A stretch of 64,000 nt of DNA. It comes from Hyphomicrobiales bacterium (GTDB taxonomy: Bacteria; Pseudomonadota; Alphaproteobacteria; Rhizobiales; Rhizobiaceae). Under the pieces are notes generated by a model. The model was not told the origin of the DNA and searched no databases. It was given only the letters and a program-made list of their open reading frames with translations. Shown here one piece after another: positions 6,664 through 18,661 of this stretch. The position numbers were made by a program, and so were the translations under genes. How positions within the stretch are numbered: position 1 is the first letter of the stretch; every line of letters begins with the position of its first letter. The stretch spans positions 1-64,000 of the forward strand of contig UEIF01000043.1 of assembly GCA_900468805.1 (NCBI GenBank), in the 5' to 3' direction.

Positions 6664-9621
6664 ATGCTGACGAAATCGAAGCACGGCCTGAAGGATGTCA
6701 CCGAAGGACTTCTGCGGCCGTTGAACCAGACGGAACTGAAAGCAGCACTCGTTGACCTGCAGGAAATCGGCAGGAGCGAGCCTGTTGTCGCCGATATGCT
6801 CAAGGCCGAAGGGCCGCTTCGCGATTTCGTCGCTGCCGTCTTGACCCTCTCTCCCTACCTGCGCGAGATCGCCAATCTCGATCCGGCAATCCTTGCCTCC
6901 GCCATCAGCGATCCGCTGGAACCGCAGATCGAGGCGCTGATTGCAGAGGCGCGCGATTGCTGGAAACCGGACAATGAAGGAAGCGCGCCGGGTGAAGGCC
7001 AGGTGATGAGCAGGCTGCGCATCATCAAGCGCAGGGTGGCCTTCCTCACAGCACTTGCCGACCTCGCCCGCATCTTCGACGGCAGGGCGACGACCGGCTG
7101 GCTCAGCGAGCTTGCAGAGGCCTCGGTCGCAGCGGCGATCGATCATCTGCTGTTCTCCACCCACGAAAGCGGCAAGCTGAAGCTGAAGAATGTCACGGCA
7201 CCCAGCGAAGGCTCCGGCCTGATCGTTCTCGGCATGGGCAAGCTCGGAGCGTCCGAGCTCAACTATTCCTCCGACATCGACCTCGTCGTCTTCTTCGACG
7301 AAGAAGCCGGCATCGTGCCCGACCCCGATGATGCGATCGAGATCTTCCCGCGCATGATGCGGCGGCTGGTGCGCATCCTGCAGGAGCGCACGGCGGATGG
7401 TTATGTCTTCCGCACCGATCTGCGACTGCGGCCGGACCCCGGCTCGACACCGCTCGCGATTTCCGTCGATGCCGCCATGATCTATTACGAGGGCAGGGGG
7501 CAGAACTGGGAGCGGGCGGCTTTCATCAAGGCCCGCGCCGTCGCCGGCGATCTGCCGGCAGGCGAGCAGTTTCTGCGCGGCCTCGTCCCCTTCGTCTTCC
7601 GCAAATATCTTGATTATGCGGCGATCGCCGACATCCACTCCATCAAGCGACAGATCCACGCCCATAAGGGTCATGGCGCCATCGCGGTAAAGGGCCACAA
7701 CGTCAAGCTCGGTCGCGGCGGCATCCGCGAGATCGAATTCTTCGTGCAGACCCAGCAGCTGATTGCCGGCGGTCGTATGCCCGAACTGCGCTCCCGCGTG
7801 ACAGAGGAGACGCTGGCAGAGCTCACCAGGGCAAAGTGGATCGACGCGGAGACGCGCGACGAACTGACGGAGGCCTACTGGTTCCTGCGCGATGTCGAGC
7901 ACCGCATCCAGATGGTGCGCGACGAGCAGACCCATCTTCTGCCGGAGACGGACGCAGAATTGAAGCGTATCGCCTTCATGATGGGCTTTACCGACACGCC
8001 GAGTTTTTCCGAGCGGCTGGTGGAAGTGCTGAAAGCGGTCGAGCACCGTTACGCCGACCTCTTCGAACAGGAGACCAAACTGTCCGTCGGCACAGGCAAT
8101 CTCGTCTTTACCGGCCAGGGCGACGATCCCGATACGCTGGAAACGCTCAGGAAACTCGGCTTCGAACGCCCTTCGGACATCTCTCGCATCATCCGCACCT
8201 GGCACTATGGCCGCTACCGTGCCACGCAATCGGTGGAGGCGCGCGAGCGGCTGACGGAGCTGACGCCGGAGCTTCTGCGCGTCTTCGGCGAAAGCAAGCG
8301 GGCGGATGAGGCGCTGCTGCGCTTCGACAGCTTCATTTCCGGCCTGCCGTCAGGCATCCAGCTCTTCTCGCTGCTTGGCAGCAATCCGGCGCTGCTCTCC
8401 CTCATCGTCAACATCATGTCCTCGGCGCCGAAGCTCGCGGAAGTCATCGCCGCCCGCCCGCATGTCTTCGACGGCATGCTCGATCCCGCCCTGATGGCCG
8501 AGCTGCCGACGCGCGACTATCTCGGCGAGCGCCTGGAGGCTTCGCTCGTGCAGGCCCGGCACTATGAGGAGGTGCTCGACCGGCTGCGCATCTTCGCTTC
8601 CGAACAGCGCTTCCTGATTGGCATCCGCCTGCTGACGGGCGCGATCAACGGCGACATGGCCGCACGCGCCTTCACCCATCTCGCCGATCTCATCATCAAG
8701 GCGGCGCTCGACGCGGTCATGAATGAGATCCGCGTGGCACATGGTGATTATCCCGGCGGGCAGATCGCCATAGCAGGCATGGGCAAGCTCGGCAGTTTCG
8801 AGCTGACGGCCGGCTCCGACATCGACCTTATCCTGCTTTACGACTACGACGATTCCGCCACCGAATCCGATGGCGCAAAGCCGCTCGATGCGACGCGATA
8901 CTTTACCCGCATCACCCAGCGTCTGATCGCCGCCTTCTCCGCCCCGACGGCTGAAGGCGTGCTCTACGAAGTCGATATGCGCCTTCGCCCCTCCGGCAAC
9001 AAGGGACCGGTCGCCACCCGCATCAATTCCTTCGGCAAATATCAGCGCGAAGAAGCCTGGACCTGGGAGCACATGGCGCTGTCGCGCGCCCGGCTGATCT
9101 GCGGCGATCAGAGCCTGATCGGCGAAGTGGAAGGCATCATCGCCGACGTGCTTCAGGCAAAACGCGATATCGCCAAGGTGGCCCATGACGTCGCCGAGAT
9201 GCGTGAGCTGATCGAGAAGGAGAAGGCGCCGGAGAACGCCTGGGATCTGAAGCTCATCCCGGGCGGCGTGATCGATATCGAATTCATCGCCCAATATCTG
9301 GCGCTGATCGCCCCGGCAAAGGGTGTCGAGATTACGGTGAACGGCTTGACGACAGGCGTAGCCTTGAAGGCGCTCGGCGACAAGCTGATGGCCTCCGCCG
9401 ACCTCGATACCTGCCTTGAGGCGTTCACGCTCTACACCGAGCTTTCACAGCTCATTCGCCTCTGCATCGACGGCCCCTTCGATCCGAAGGAGGCCCCCGC
9501 CGGCTTGATCGAACTCGTCTGCCGCGCTGGAGACTGCCCTGACATCAAGACGCTGGAGGCTGAAGTGAAACGGCTTTCCAGGGCGGTCCGCAAGGTTTTC
9601 CAAGCGGTGGTGAAGGCCTAG
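6664..9621 (+). CDS. glnE: Bifunctional glutamine synthetase adenylyltransferase/adenylyl-removing enzyme
   Basis: GlnE (985 residues) adds AMP to or removes it from glutamine synthetase in response to PII proteins, setting nitrogen assimilation. Two nucleotidyltransferase modules are visible: the N-terminal deadenylylation module around residue 190 (GMGKLGASELNYSSDIDLVV) and the C-terminal adenylylation module around 705 (GMGKLGSFELTAGSDIDLI). Each has the paired Asp metal ligands. A GlnD-PII-sensing helical linker lies between them. ATG at 6664 has AGGGAG five bases upstream; an in-frame TTG at 6640 is unlikely. It ends only 12 bases from the convergent kinase gene. Confidence 0.97.
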   Translation: MLTKSKHGLKDVTEGLLRPLNQTELKAALVDLQEIGRSEPVVADMLKAEGPLRDFVAAVLTLSPYLREIANLDPAILASAISDPLEPQIEALIAEARDCWKPDNEGSAPGEGQVMSRLRIIKRRVAFLTALADLARIFDGRATTGWLSELAEASVAAAIDHLLFSTHESGKLKLKNVTAPSEGSGLIVLGMGKLGASELNYSSDIDLVVFFDEEAGIVPDPDDAIEIFPRMMRRLVRILQERTADGYVFRTDLRLRPDPGSTPLAISVDAAMIYYEGRGQNWERAAFIKARAVAGDLPAGEQFLRGLVPFVFRKYLDYAAIADIHSIKRQIHAHKGHGAIAVKGHNVKLGRGGIREIEFFVQTQQLIAGGRMPELRSRVTEETLAELTRAKWIDAETRDELTEAYWFLRDVEHRIQMVRDEQTHLLPETDAELKRIAFMMGFTDTPSFSERLVEVLKAVEHRYADLFEQETKLSVGTGNLVFTGQGDDPDTLETLRKLGFERPSDISRIIRTWHYGRYRATQSVEARERLTELTPELLRVFGESKRADEALLRFDSFISGLPSGIQLFSLLGSNPALLSLIVNIMSSAPKLAEVIAARPHVFDGMLDPALMAELPTRDYLGERLEASLVQARHYEEVLDRLRIFASEQRFLIGIRLLTGAINGDMAARAFTHLADLIIKAALDAVMNEIRVAHGDYPGGQIAIAGMGKLGSFELTAGSDIDLILLYDYDDSATESDGAKPLDATRYFTRITQRLIAAFSAPTAEGVLYEVDMRLRPSGNKGPVATRINSFGKYQREEAWTWEHMALSRARLICGDQSLIGEVEGIIADVLQAKRDIAKVAHDVAEMRELIEKEKAPENAWDLKLIPGGVIDIEFIAQYLALIAPAKGVEITVNGLTTGVALKALGDKLMASADLDTCLEAFTLYTELSQLIRLCIDGPFDPKEAPAGLIELVCRAGDCPDIKTLEAEVKRLSRAVRKVFQAVVKA

Positions 9622-9633
9622 CGCCTGGTCGCC

Positions 9634-11949
<2,316 letters not shown>

Positions 11950-12153
11950 CTCTGAACCCTGTCCCTCGTGTGATTCGCGCGCCGCTCGCTCGAACTACAC
12001 CTAGAGAATCATGCGTGATTCGCCTTGTCCATAGCTGGCGGTAAAAATTTATTAACTATTTGTGATTGCTGGTTTTTCAGAGGGATTCGCTGATGGCGAG
12101 CCTAGCTGCTCCACGGGTGGAAGACAGCTAGGCGGCAAATCATTTGCGAGAAA

Positions 12154-14802
12154 TCACCCCTTGAGAGTGCGCTCGACGATATCGCGAACATCGGTCGAAA
12201 GGCTGGCCGCCCGCTCGATCTCGATCAGTGCCGAGCGTGCGTGATCGGCACGCGCCGATTCCAGCGAGCGCCAGGAGCGCATCGAGGTCAGCAGGCGAGC
12301 GGCGAGCTGCGGGTTGCGCTGGTCGATATGGAGGATCTCGCTGGCGAGGAAACGGTAGCCTTCACCGTCGGCGCGGCCGAAGCCGGTCGGATTGCCGAAG
12401 GCGAACGTGCCGACGAGCGAGCGCATGCGGTTCGGGTTCGTGCGCTTGAAGAGCGGGTTTTCCATCAGCGCCTTGACGCGATCGACCGCGCCGTGGCCGG
12501 GAATGCCGGCCTGGATGGCGAACCACTTGTCGACGACGAGCGCATTTTCCTGGAAACGGCTGCGGAAGGTTTCGAGCGCGGCCTTCGCCTCTGCGCTGTC
12601 GGGGAAGCGATGGGCGAGGATCGTCAGCGCATGGCTGAGATCGGTCATGTTGTTGGCGCCGTCGAAGGCGGCCTTGGCGCGGTCAGGGCTGCCCTCGGCA
12701 TAGGAGAGATAGGTGAGGGCGGTGTTGCGCAGCGCGCGGCGGCCGGCGCTCTTGGCATCCGGGCTGAATTCGCCCGGTGTGGTCATCGCGTCGTAGAGGG
12801 CCGCGAAGGTGGCTTTGCCGGCTTCGGCGATCTGTTTCATGATCGCCTGGCGGCCGGCATGAATGGCATCCGGATCGATATTGCTTCCGAGTTCGCGGGC
12901 AATGTCGGATTCGCTCGGCAAGGCCAGCGCCTGGGCGCGGAAGGCGGGCTCGAGGTTTTCATCGGCAGCGGCCGCAAGCAGCGTCTCGACGAAAGTCTGT
13001 TCGCAGACGATCGGCGCACCCTCGCGGGCATCGCGGGCGGCCTTGAGCAGGTTCGGCAGCGCGAGATCGGTCAGCGCCTGCCAGCGGGCGAAATGATCCG
13101 TCTCATAGCGCGCAAGCAGGGCCAGATCGGCCGGGCTCTGGTCGAAATGCAGGTTGATCGGTGCGGAGAAGCTGCGGTTGATCGAAACCACCGGACGTGA
13201 GGCAACGCCGTGGAAGACAGCCGTTTGCGTGCGCGCGGTCAGATGCAGCACCTCGCCGGCATATTCGGCGCCGTCGACCTTAACAGGCTCGATCTTGGAA
13301 CCGTCCTCGGCAAACAGGGCGAGGCTCAGCGGAATGTGCATCGGCTCCTTGTTCGGCTGGCCGGGTGTCGCGGGAATCATCTGTTCCAGCGACAGGCTGA
13401 AGCTCTTGGCGCCGGCATCATAGGTGCCGGATGCGGTCACGAGCGGTGTGCCGGCCTGATGGTACCAGAGCGAGAACTGCGAAAGGTCGCGGCCGCTCGC
13501 ATCTTCGAAGCATTTCACGAAATCCTCGATCGTGACGGCCTGGCCGTCATGGCGATCGAAATAGAGGTCCATGCCCTTCTTGAAGGTTTCGCGGCCAAGC
13601 AGGGTCGCGATCATGCGCGTGACTTCGCTGCCCTTCTCATAGACCGTCGTCGTATAAAAGTTGTTGATCTCGCGATACTTGGTCGGGCGCACCGGATGGG
13701 CGAGCGGGCCGCCGTCTTCCGGGAACTGCTCGGACTTCAGGTGGCGCACCTCGGCGATGCGCTTGACCGGGCGCGAGCGCTGGTCGGACGAGAATTCGTG
13801 GTCGCGGTAAACAGTCAGGCCTTCCTTGAGGCAGAGCTGGAACCAGTCGCGGCAGGTGATGCGGTTGCCGGTCCAGTTGTGAAAATATTCATGCGCGATG
13901 ATCGCCTCGATATTGGCGTAGTCGGCATCCGTCGCGGTCTCGGGATCGGCAAGCACGTATTTGTCGTTGAAGATATTGAGGCCCTTGTTCTCCATGGCCC
14001 CCATGTTGAAGTCGGACACGGCGACGATCATGAAGATATCGAGATCGTATTCGCGGCCGAACACTTCCTCGTCCCACTTCATCGAGCGCTTCAGCGCGTC
14101 CATGGCATAGGCCGCGCGCGGCTCCTTGCCGTGCTCGACATAGATCTTCAGCACGACCTCGCGGCCGGACAGGGTGGTGAAACTGTCTTCCACGACACCG
14201 AGATCGCCGGCGACCAGTGCGAAGAGATAGCTCGGCTTCGGATGCGGGTCGAACCAGGCGGCGAAATGCTTGCCGGGGCCATAACCGGCGCCGCCGAGGA
14301 AGTTGCCGTTCGACAGGAGCAGCGGGTTGGCATCCTTGTCGGCGATGATGTTGACCGTGTAGGGCGCCAGCACGTCCGGCCGGTCGGGGAAATAGGTGAT
14401 ACGGCGGAAGCCTTCGGCCTCGCACTGCGTGCAATAGATGCCGCTGGTGCGGTAAAGGCCCATCAGCTGGGTGTTGGCTTCCGGATTGATGATCGTGGTG
14501 ACGGTGACTTCGAAAGGCACCGTTTCCGGCAGGTCGCGGATGGTGAGGCTTTCGGGCGTTACCGTGTAGCGTTCCGGCGCCAGTTCGTTCTGGTCGAAGA
14601 GAAGGCTGTAAAGATTGAGTTCGTCGCCATCGAGGATCAGCGGGGCAGAAAGATCAGCGCCTTCGCGACGGTGGAAGATCAGCCGCGCTTCCACCTTCGT
14701 TTCGGTCGGATCCAGTTCGAAAGTCAGGTCGACGCGTTCCAGCACGAAATCGGTTGGGCGGTAGTCTGCCAGATTGATGACCTGACCGGTATCTGTTCGC
14801 AT
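12154..14802 (-). CDS. pepN: Aminopeptidase N (M1 metallopeptidase)
   Basis: An 882-residue M1 zinc aminopeptidase of the E. coli PepN type, which removes N-terminal residues from cytosolic peptides. The exopeptidase motif GAMENKG lies at about 266-272. The zinc site is HEYFH at 304-308 with Glu327 eighteen residues later (CLKEGLTV). The C-terminal half is the helical superhelix of the PepN family. Length agrees with the family (about 870-885). The start follows a short leader with no clear regulatory site. The gene sits between the PAS kinase and the chemoreceptor-like gene, all on the minus strand but separated by gaps of about 190-200 bases. Confidence 0.96.
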   Translation of the reverse strand: MRTDTGQVINLADYRPTDFVLERVDLTFELDPTETKVEARLIFHRREGADLSAPLILDGDELNLYSLLFDQNELAPERYTVTPESLTIRDLPETVPFEVTVTTIINPEANTQLMGLYRTSGIYCTQCEAEGFRRITYFPDRPDVLAPYTVNIIADKDANPLLLSNGNFLGGAGYGPGKHFAAWFDPHPKPSYLFALVAGDLGVVEDSFTTLSGREVVLKIYVEHGKEPRAAYAMDALKRSMKWDEEVFGREYDLDIFMIVAVSDFNMGAMENKGLNIFNDKYVLADPETATDADYANIEAIIAHEYFHNWTGNRITCRDWFQLCLKEGLTVYRDHEFSSDQRSRPVKRIAEVRHLKSEQFPEDGGPLAHPVRPTKYREINNFYTTTVYEKGSEVTRMIATLLGRETFKKGMDLYFDRHDGQAVTIEDFVKCFEDASGRDLSQFSLWYHQAGTPLVTASGTYDAGAKSFSLSLEQMIPATPGQPNKEPMHIPLSLALFAEDGSKIEPVKVDGAEYAGEVLHLTARTQTAVFHGVASRPVVSINRSFSAPINLHFDQSPADLALLARYETDHFARWQALTDLALPNLLKAARDAREGAPIVCEQTFVETLLAAAADENLEPAFRAQALALPSESDIARELGSNIDPDAIHAGRQAIMKQIAEAGKATFAALYDAMTTPGEFSPDAKSAGRRALRNTALTYLSYAEGSPDRAKAAFDGANNMTDLSHALTILAHRFPDSAEAKAALETFRSRFQENALVVDKWFAIQAGIPGHGAVDRVKALMENPLFKRTNPNRMRSLVGTFAFGNPTGFGRADGEGYRFLASEILHIDQRNPQLAARLLTSMRSWRSLESARADHARSALIEIERAASLSTDVRDIVERTLKG

Positions 14803-14988
14803 GTTCCGTGAAGACCTTTATTAGACAATGGCCGAATATAGAGGCGGGCGCACTCTGCTGAAATTTGGCCGCCATAATTACATTAAAGTCTGAACTAAAG
14901 TTAAAGCAAATTGGCCGTGAGCGCGAAGTTCACAGCCAAATTATCATGGTCAAATTGTCGTGTATGTGCAGCCGAAAGGGGTAGACTG

Positions 14989-16098
14989 CTATTTGAGATT
15001 GAGGGCAGTCTTGATTGCAGCATCACTTTCCGTCTGCTGTACCACGACGCCACACCAGCCGAGCCCGTCATAATCCTCGTAGCCGAGCGTGCGCGCAAAG
15101 GCGACGATCGAGCCGTTATTGTCGTAATAGCTGCCCTTCGGCTGGCCGGTCTGGTTGGCGAGCGCAAAATGGGTGAAGAGCATGGCCGGATTGGTGCTGG
15201 CAATCACACGACTTGCGCCGTCGAGCAGCATGACGGTGGTCTTTTCCGCAAGCTGCGGCGGCAGGTTCGCTTCCTTCTCGACGATCGCCTGGCCCTGGTT
15301 CTGCCAGTCGAAATAGACGCCCAGCGTGCCGAGCAGCTTGCCGTCGACCTTGCCGCCTTCGCGGATGCCGGTGGCATAGACGAGGGCATGCCGCTGGTCG
15401 TGGAGAAGGCTCGGCTTTACCTCGTCGACGATATAGTCGTCGCCGGAGGCGCAGCTTGCTGCAGCCCGGAACCAGGGATCGCCCGCGAGCGAAGAACCGG
15501 ATATCTTGCGCTGGAAGGTCGGATTGGCCGACGCGATCACCCGGCCGGAGAGATCGGTCATCACGAGATCGAGATAGACGGTATAAAAGCGATTGATGAC
15601 GCCGAGCCTTTCAGCCGCGAAGGCGACACGATCCTTGTCCGGCTCCTGCAGCGCCTGCCAGAGCGCCGCATCAGTTGCCCACCAGCGCACGTCGGCTGTG
15701 CGCTCGAAGAGGTTGCGCACGATGAGCTGAACCAGCGTCTGCGCGAGATCGGTCAGCCGCACGCCTTCCATCTCGGTGACGAGCGAATCCGCCATCGCAC
15801 GGCTGAGGCCGATGCGCCCGAGCACATTGCTCTCGAACTTGCTGGTGATCTCGGTGGCGATCTGCGCCAGCCGCTGCACTTCGTTGGCGACGACGGCAAA
15901 GCCCTTGCCGGTTTCGCCGGCGCGGGCCGCCTCGATCAGAGCGTTGATGGCAAGCAGCTTGATCTGTTTGACGATGCTGGTGTTGTCGGTGCTGAAACGC
16001 TCCAGATCCGTGCTGATGCCATCGGTCACGACACGCATCGAGCGGGGCGTTGCGTTCTGTGACTGGGATATGATCTCTGCGCTGAGCGGCTTCATCAA
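14989..16098 (-). CDS. Soluble chemoreceptor-like protein with N-terminal signalling tip and C-terminal Cache-like sensor
   Basis: The protein is 369 residues. Residues 40-85 hold the highly conserved chemoreceptor hairpin tip sequence (LLAINALIEAARAGETGKGF, then AVVANEVQRLA). Residues of about 120-360 look like a double Cache-type ligand-binding region (RFYTVYLDLVMTDLSGRVIA, later LGTLGVYFDWQNQGQAIV). No transmembrane helix and no HAMP domain are present. The order is the reverse of a classical receptor, which has sensor, membrane, then signalling region. It may therefore be a cytoplasmic receptor or accessory to the chemotaxis array. The reading frame is intact and well coded. The family is commonly annotated as methyl-accepting chemotaxis or Cache protein; the ligand is unknown. 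Confidence 0.75.
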   Translation of the reverse strand: MMKPLSAEIISQSQNATPRSMRVVTDGISTDLERFSTDNTSIVKQIKLLAINALIEAARAGETGKGFAVVANEVQRLAQIATEITSKFESNVLGRIGLSRAMADSLVTEMEGVRLTDLAQTLVQLIVRNLFERTADVRWWATDAALWQALQEPDKDRVAFAAERLGVINRFYTVYLDLVMTDLSGRVIASANPTFQRKISGSSLAGDPWFRAAASCASGDDYIVDEVKPSLLHDQRHALVYATGIREGGKVDGKLLGTLGVYFDWQNQGQAIVEKEANLPPQLAEKTTVMLLDGASRVIASTNPAMLFTHFALANQTGQPKGSYYDNNGSIVAFARTLGYEDYDGLGWCGVVVQQTESDAAIKTALNLK

Positions 16099-16443
16099 AA
16101 AGATCCTGAAAATAATCTACGCGACTGGCTGCGGAACGAATGCGATTCTTTTGTATGGCTAATTCGCTGAGAACGATGCGGTGGCATGGTTTGCAACCGG
16201 TTAACGCAATAGGTGCGGATACGAACATTTTCGGGGGAATGAGCGTAAAACGTGAAGTTTTTTCACCAGAAAACGGAGTTGCACAGAAAAGCGGCAGATA
16301 AAAAGCGGGTAGATACTTGCTACCTGGGTGGGGCAGATTTTTCCCCACTGGCGCATTTCTTCGGTTACGATGAAAAAATCGTCCGCTGCGTTCGAGTCGA
16401 ACGCGTCTCCCCCGCTCGGCATGCCCGCTTAAGAGCCTGGATC
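16099..16443. other. Divergent intergenic region, 345 bases
   Basis: Lies between the chemoreceptor-like gene (minus) and the DMT transporter (plus). It contains an AACCGGTT palindrome at 16195-16202 and a small hairpin GTGAA/TTCAC near 16252-16266. The plus frame is open across 16252-16443 but the translation is not protein-like. No further gene is supported. Confidence 0.5.
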
Positions 16444-17382
16444 ATGGAATCGGTTCTCAGAAACCCGATGAGAGGCATTGCGCTGAAAGTCTCGTCGGTC
16501 GTGGTCTTCCTGGCCATGCAGACATTCATCAAGCTGGCAGGGTCGGGTATCCCGCCGGGGCAGGTAACTTTCTGCCGCTCCTTCTTCGCGCTGTTTCCAA
16601 TCATGGCCTATCTCGGCTACCGGCATCAGCTGCGCTCAGCCTTCTACACCGCCAATCCGATCGGCCATCTGAAGCGCGGCACCCTCGGCATCATCTCGAT
16701 GGGGCTCGGCTTCTACGGGCTTCTGCATCTGCCGCTGCCGGAGGCGATCGCGCTCGGTTATGCGACGCCGCTCGTCGCCGTCATCTTCGCGGCCGTCTTC
16801 CTGGGGGAGACGGTGCGCGTCTATCGCTGGAGTGCCGTCTGCTTCGGCATCATCGGTGTCGCCTTCATCTCCTGGCCGAAGCTGACCTTGTTCCGGGAAG
16901 GCGGCATGGAGGCCGAACAGGCAACCGGCGCGCTCTGCGTACTTTTGTCGGCCGTGCTCGGCGGCATGGCGATGATCCAGGTGCGCCGCCTCGTCGAGGA
17001 AGAGAAGACGGCGACGATCGTGCTCTATTTCTCGATTATCGCTTCGGTTTTCTCGCTGGCGACCGTGCCCTTCGGTTGGCTGCTGCTGGACTGGTCATCG
17101 GCCCTCTTCCTGATTGCCGCCGGTTTCTGCGGCGGTGTCGCGCAGATCCTCCTGACCGAGAGCTACCGCCACGCGGACGTGTCCACCATCGCTCCCTTTG
17201 AATACAGCTCGATCCTGCTCGGCGGCATCGTCGCCTACTATGTCTTCGACGACGTTCCGAGCAACACGATGCTTTTCGGCACCGTCATCGTCATCGCCGC
17301 CGGCATCTTCATCATCTACCGCGAGCATCAGCTTGGCCTCGAACGCCGCGAGGCGCGAAAAGCCGGCGCGCCGCAATCCTGA
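16444..17382 (+). CDS. DMT-superfamily (EamA-type) transporter
   Basis: A 312-residue membrane protein with about ten hydrophobic helices in two EamA repeats. The first repeat starts near MRGIALKVSSVVVFLAMQTF and ends around residue 135; the second starts after the basic loop RRLVEEEKTA. The helix 3-4 sequence CRSFFALFPIMAYL and the ALGYATPLVAVIFAAVFLGE segment are typical of RhaT/EamA permeases. The substrate is not predictable. An open frame continues upstream to a GTG at 16252, but that extension is charged and unlike the family, so I place the start at ATG 16444 next to the first helix. It appears to be transcribed alone. Confidence 0.85.
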   Translation: MESVLRNPMRGIALKVSSVVVFLAMQTFIKLAGSGIPPGQVTFCRSFFALFPIMAYLGYRHQLRSAFYTANPIGHLKRGTLGIISMGLGFYGLLHLPLPEAIALGYATPLVAVIFAAVFLGETVRVYRWSAVCFGIIGVAFISWPKLTLFREGGMEAEQATGALCVLLSAVLGGMAMIQVRRLVEEEKTATIVLYFSIIASVFSLATVPFGWLLLDWSSALFLIAAGFCGGVAQILLTESYRHADVSTIAPFEYSSILLGGIVAYYVFDDVPSNTMLFGTVIVIAAGIFIIYREHQLGLERREARKAGAPQS

Positions 17383-17628
17383 GCGGCTGAATCTATATCA
17401 AAAGTCGAATTTCTTATCGCATAGATTGAAAAATGATGTCATCCGCCCCTCTAAAGAGAGTGGGATGGTGAAATATTGGGATATCGCATTCCGCAAAAAT
17501 GTGGTTATGAAAGTGAATTACTTTCATTTATTCAAAGCTGTGCATAATCGATAGGCCATTGATGCCGGGGGAGTTTCGGTATCGCTGCTCCGAACGCTGG
17601 CTTGCGAGCGAGGGTTGAGGAAAAGCAT

Positions 17629-18543
17629 ATGGCGTTCACGGCAGAACAACTGGCGCAGAACCCTTCTTTTTTAGTGAGTATTCGCTTTCTGGCCGGGCAA
17701 ATGCGCGGCATGTTTGATGCGGGGCCGCGGCTGGCGCGCCTGCTGGCCTCGCATCAACGCTGGCTGCTGACGCAGACGGCCTACGCGCTGCATCTGGAAT
17801 ACGATCCGCAGGACGTGACCTCGGGTTTCACCGCCGTTCGGCTGACCGGCAAGATCACCGCCCACAAGATCGCCAGCCGCAATACGGTGCTCGCCTTCAT
17901 CGAAGAGCTTTTCACCTATCGCTTCATCACCCATACGCCCGGCGACGAGCGCCGCCGCCCTCGCCATTTCGAGCCGGCCGAAGTCAGCCATCAGGCAATG
18001 TTCGGCTGGTTGCACACCAACCTCGGCGCGCTTGATCTCATCGATGGTGGAAACCGGGCGGCGCTCCTGCTGGAAAATCCTCTCTTATTCCGCCAGATCC
18101 AGCCGCGTGTCGCCTATAACTGCCTCGAGGATGCCAACTGGCGTGAGCCGCCTGAGCAGGTGGCGCTGTTTCTCTGGACGGAAGCGGGCGGTATGGTCAT
18201 CGATCATTTCATGTCCCGGCTCGATCTCGAAGGAACCGATCCGACACGGCTGGCGATCGGCAAGATGGAAACCCGCGCGCTGGCCGGTGATTTCATGATG
18301 TCGCGCACGCATCTCCAGCGGCTGCTCGCCAAAGGCGCGCAACGCGGCTGTGTCGGCTGGTACGACGAGCCGAAGAAGTCGCAGCTGTGGTTGTCGCGCG
18401 ATTTCCTTAGAGAATATGTCGGCTGGCAGGCGATCAAGTTCGCCTATGTCGATGAAGCCTTCGAATCGGCAAAGGCGCAGCTCGAAAGCGCGAACGGTGA
18501 CAGCATCGGCCCAAAAATCGGAATCGATTTTCGGAAAGCCTAA
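17629..18543 (+). CDS. Unrecognised protein with winged-helix-like C-terminal part
   Basis: The protein is 304 residues, soluble, with no signal or membrane segment. The start ATG has GAGG eight bases upstream. The region 75-100 (KIASRNTVLAFIEELFTYRF) and the C-terminal region (DFMMSRTHLQRLLAKGAQRG, then WYDEPKKSQLWLSRDFLREY) look like two MarR/GntR-like helix-turn-helix units separated by a helical spacer. I cannot name the family with certainty. The preceding 246 bases are AT-rich and contain a 6-bp inverted repeat (GAAAGT/ACTTTC, 17509-17525). A hairpin and a dispersed repeat follow the stop. A DNA-binding role is inference. Confidence 0.7.
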   Translation: MAFTAEQLAQNPSFLVSIRFLAGQMRGMFDAGPRLARLLASHQRWLLTQTAYALHLEYDPQDVTSGFTAVRLTGKITAHKIASRNTVLAFIEELFTYRFITHTPGDERRRPRHFEPAEVSHQAMFGWLHTNLGALDLIDGGNRAALLLENPLLFRQIQPRVAYNCLEDANWREPPEQVALFLWTEAGGMVIDHFMSRLDLEGTDPTRLAIGKMETRALAGDFMMSRTHLQRLLAKGAQRGCVGWYDEPKKSQLWLSRDFLREYVGWQAIKFAYVDEAFESAKAQLESANGDSIGPKIGIDFRKA

Positions 18544-18565
18544 ATGCGCAGATTAAAGAGTGAGA

Positions 18566-18592
18566 GCGTCCATTGTTCATTCGAATGGACGC
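18566..18592. terminator. Hairpin after the 17629 gene
   Basis: A perfect 9-bp stem, GCGTCCATT (18566-18574) with AATGGACGC (18584-18592), loop nine bases, starts 22 bases after the stop codon. Flanking GAGAGC and GCGCTC can extend the pairing with a bulge. There is no T-tract, so termination is only a suggestion. Confidence 0.45.
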
Positions 18593-18610
18593 GCGGCGCT
18601 CTGAATCAAA

Positions 18611-18651
18611 TCCAGCAAAAGTGCGCAGCGGTTTTGCGTCCACAACTGCGT
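18611..18651 (+). repeat. Dispersed intergenic repeat, copy 1
   Basis: Contains the core CCAGCAAAAGTGCGCAGCGG followed by TTTTGCGTCC, shared with the copies near 38117 and 63538. In this copy the flanking arms do not form an obvious inverted repeat. Confidence 0.7.
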
Positions 18652-18661
18652 GAAAATACCC

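Noticed and set aside
13210..14811. A 533-codon plus-strand frame across pepN
   Set aside because: The minus-strand pepN has every M1 motif; the plus frame has no recognisable domain and no ribosome-binding site.
17462..17553. A roughly 30-codon frame beginning ATGGTGAAATATTGG
   Set aside because: It is AT-rich with no ribosome-binding site and crosses a small inverted repeat; there is not enough support for a gene.
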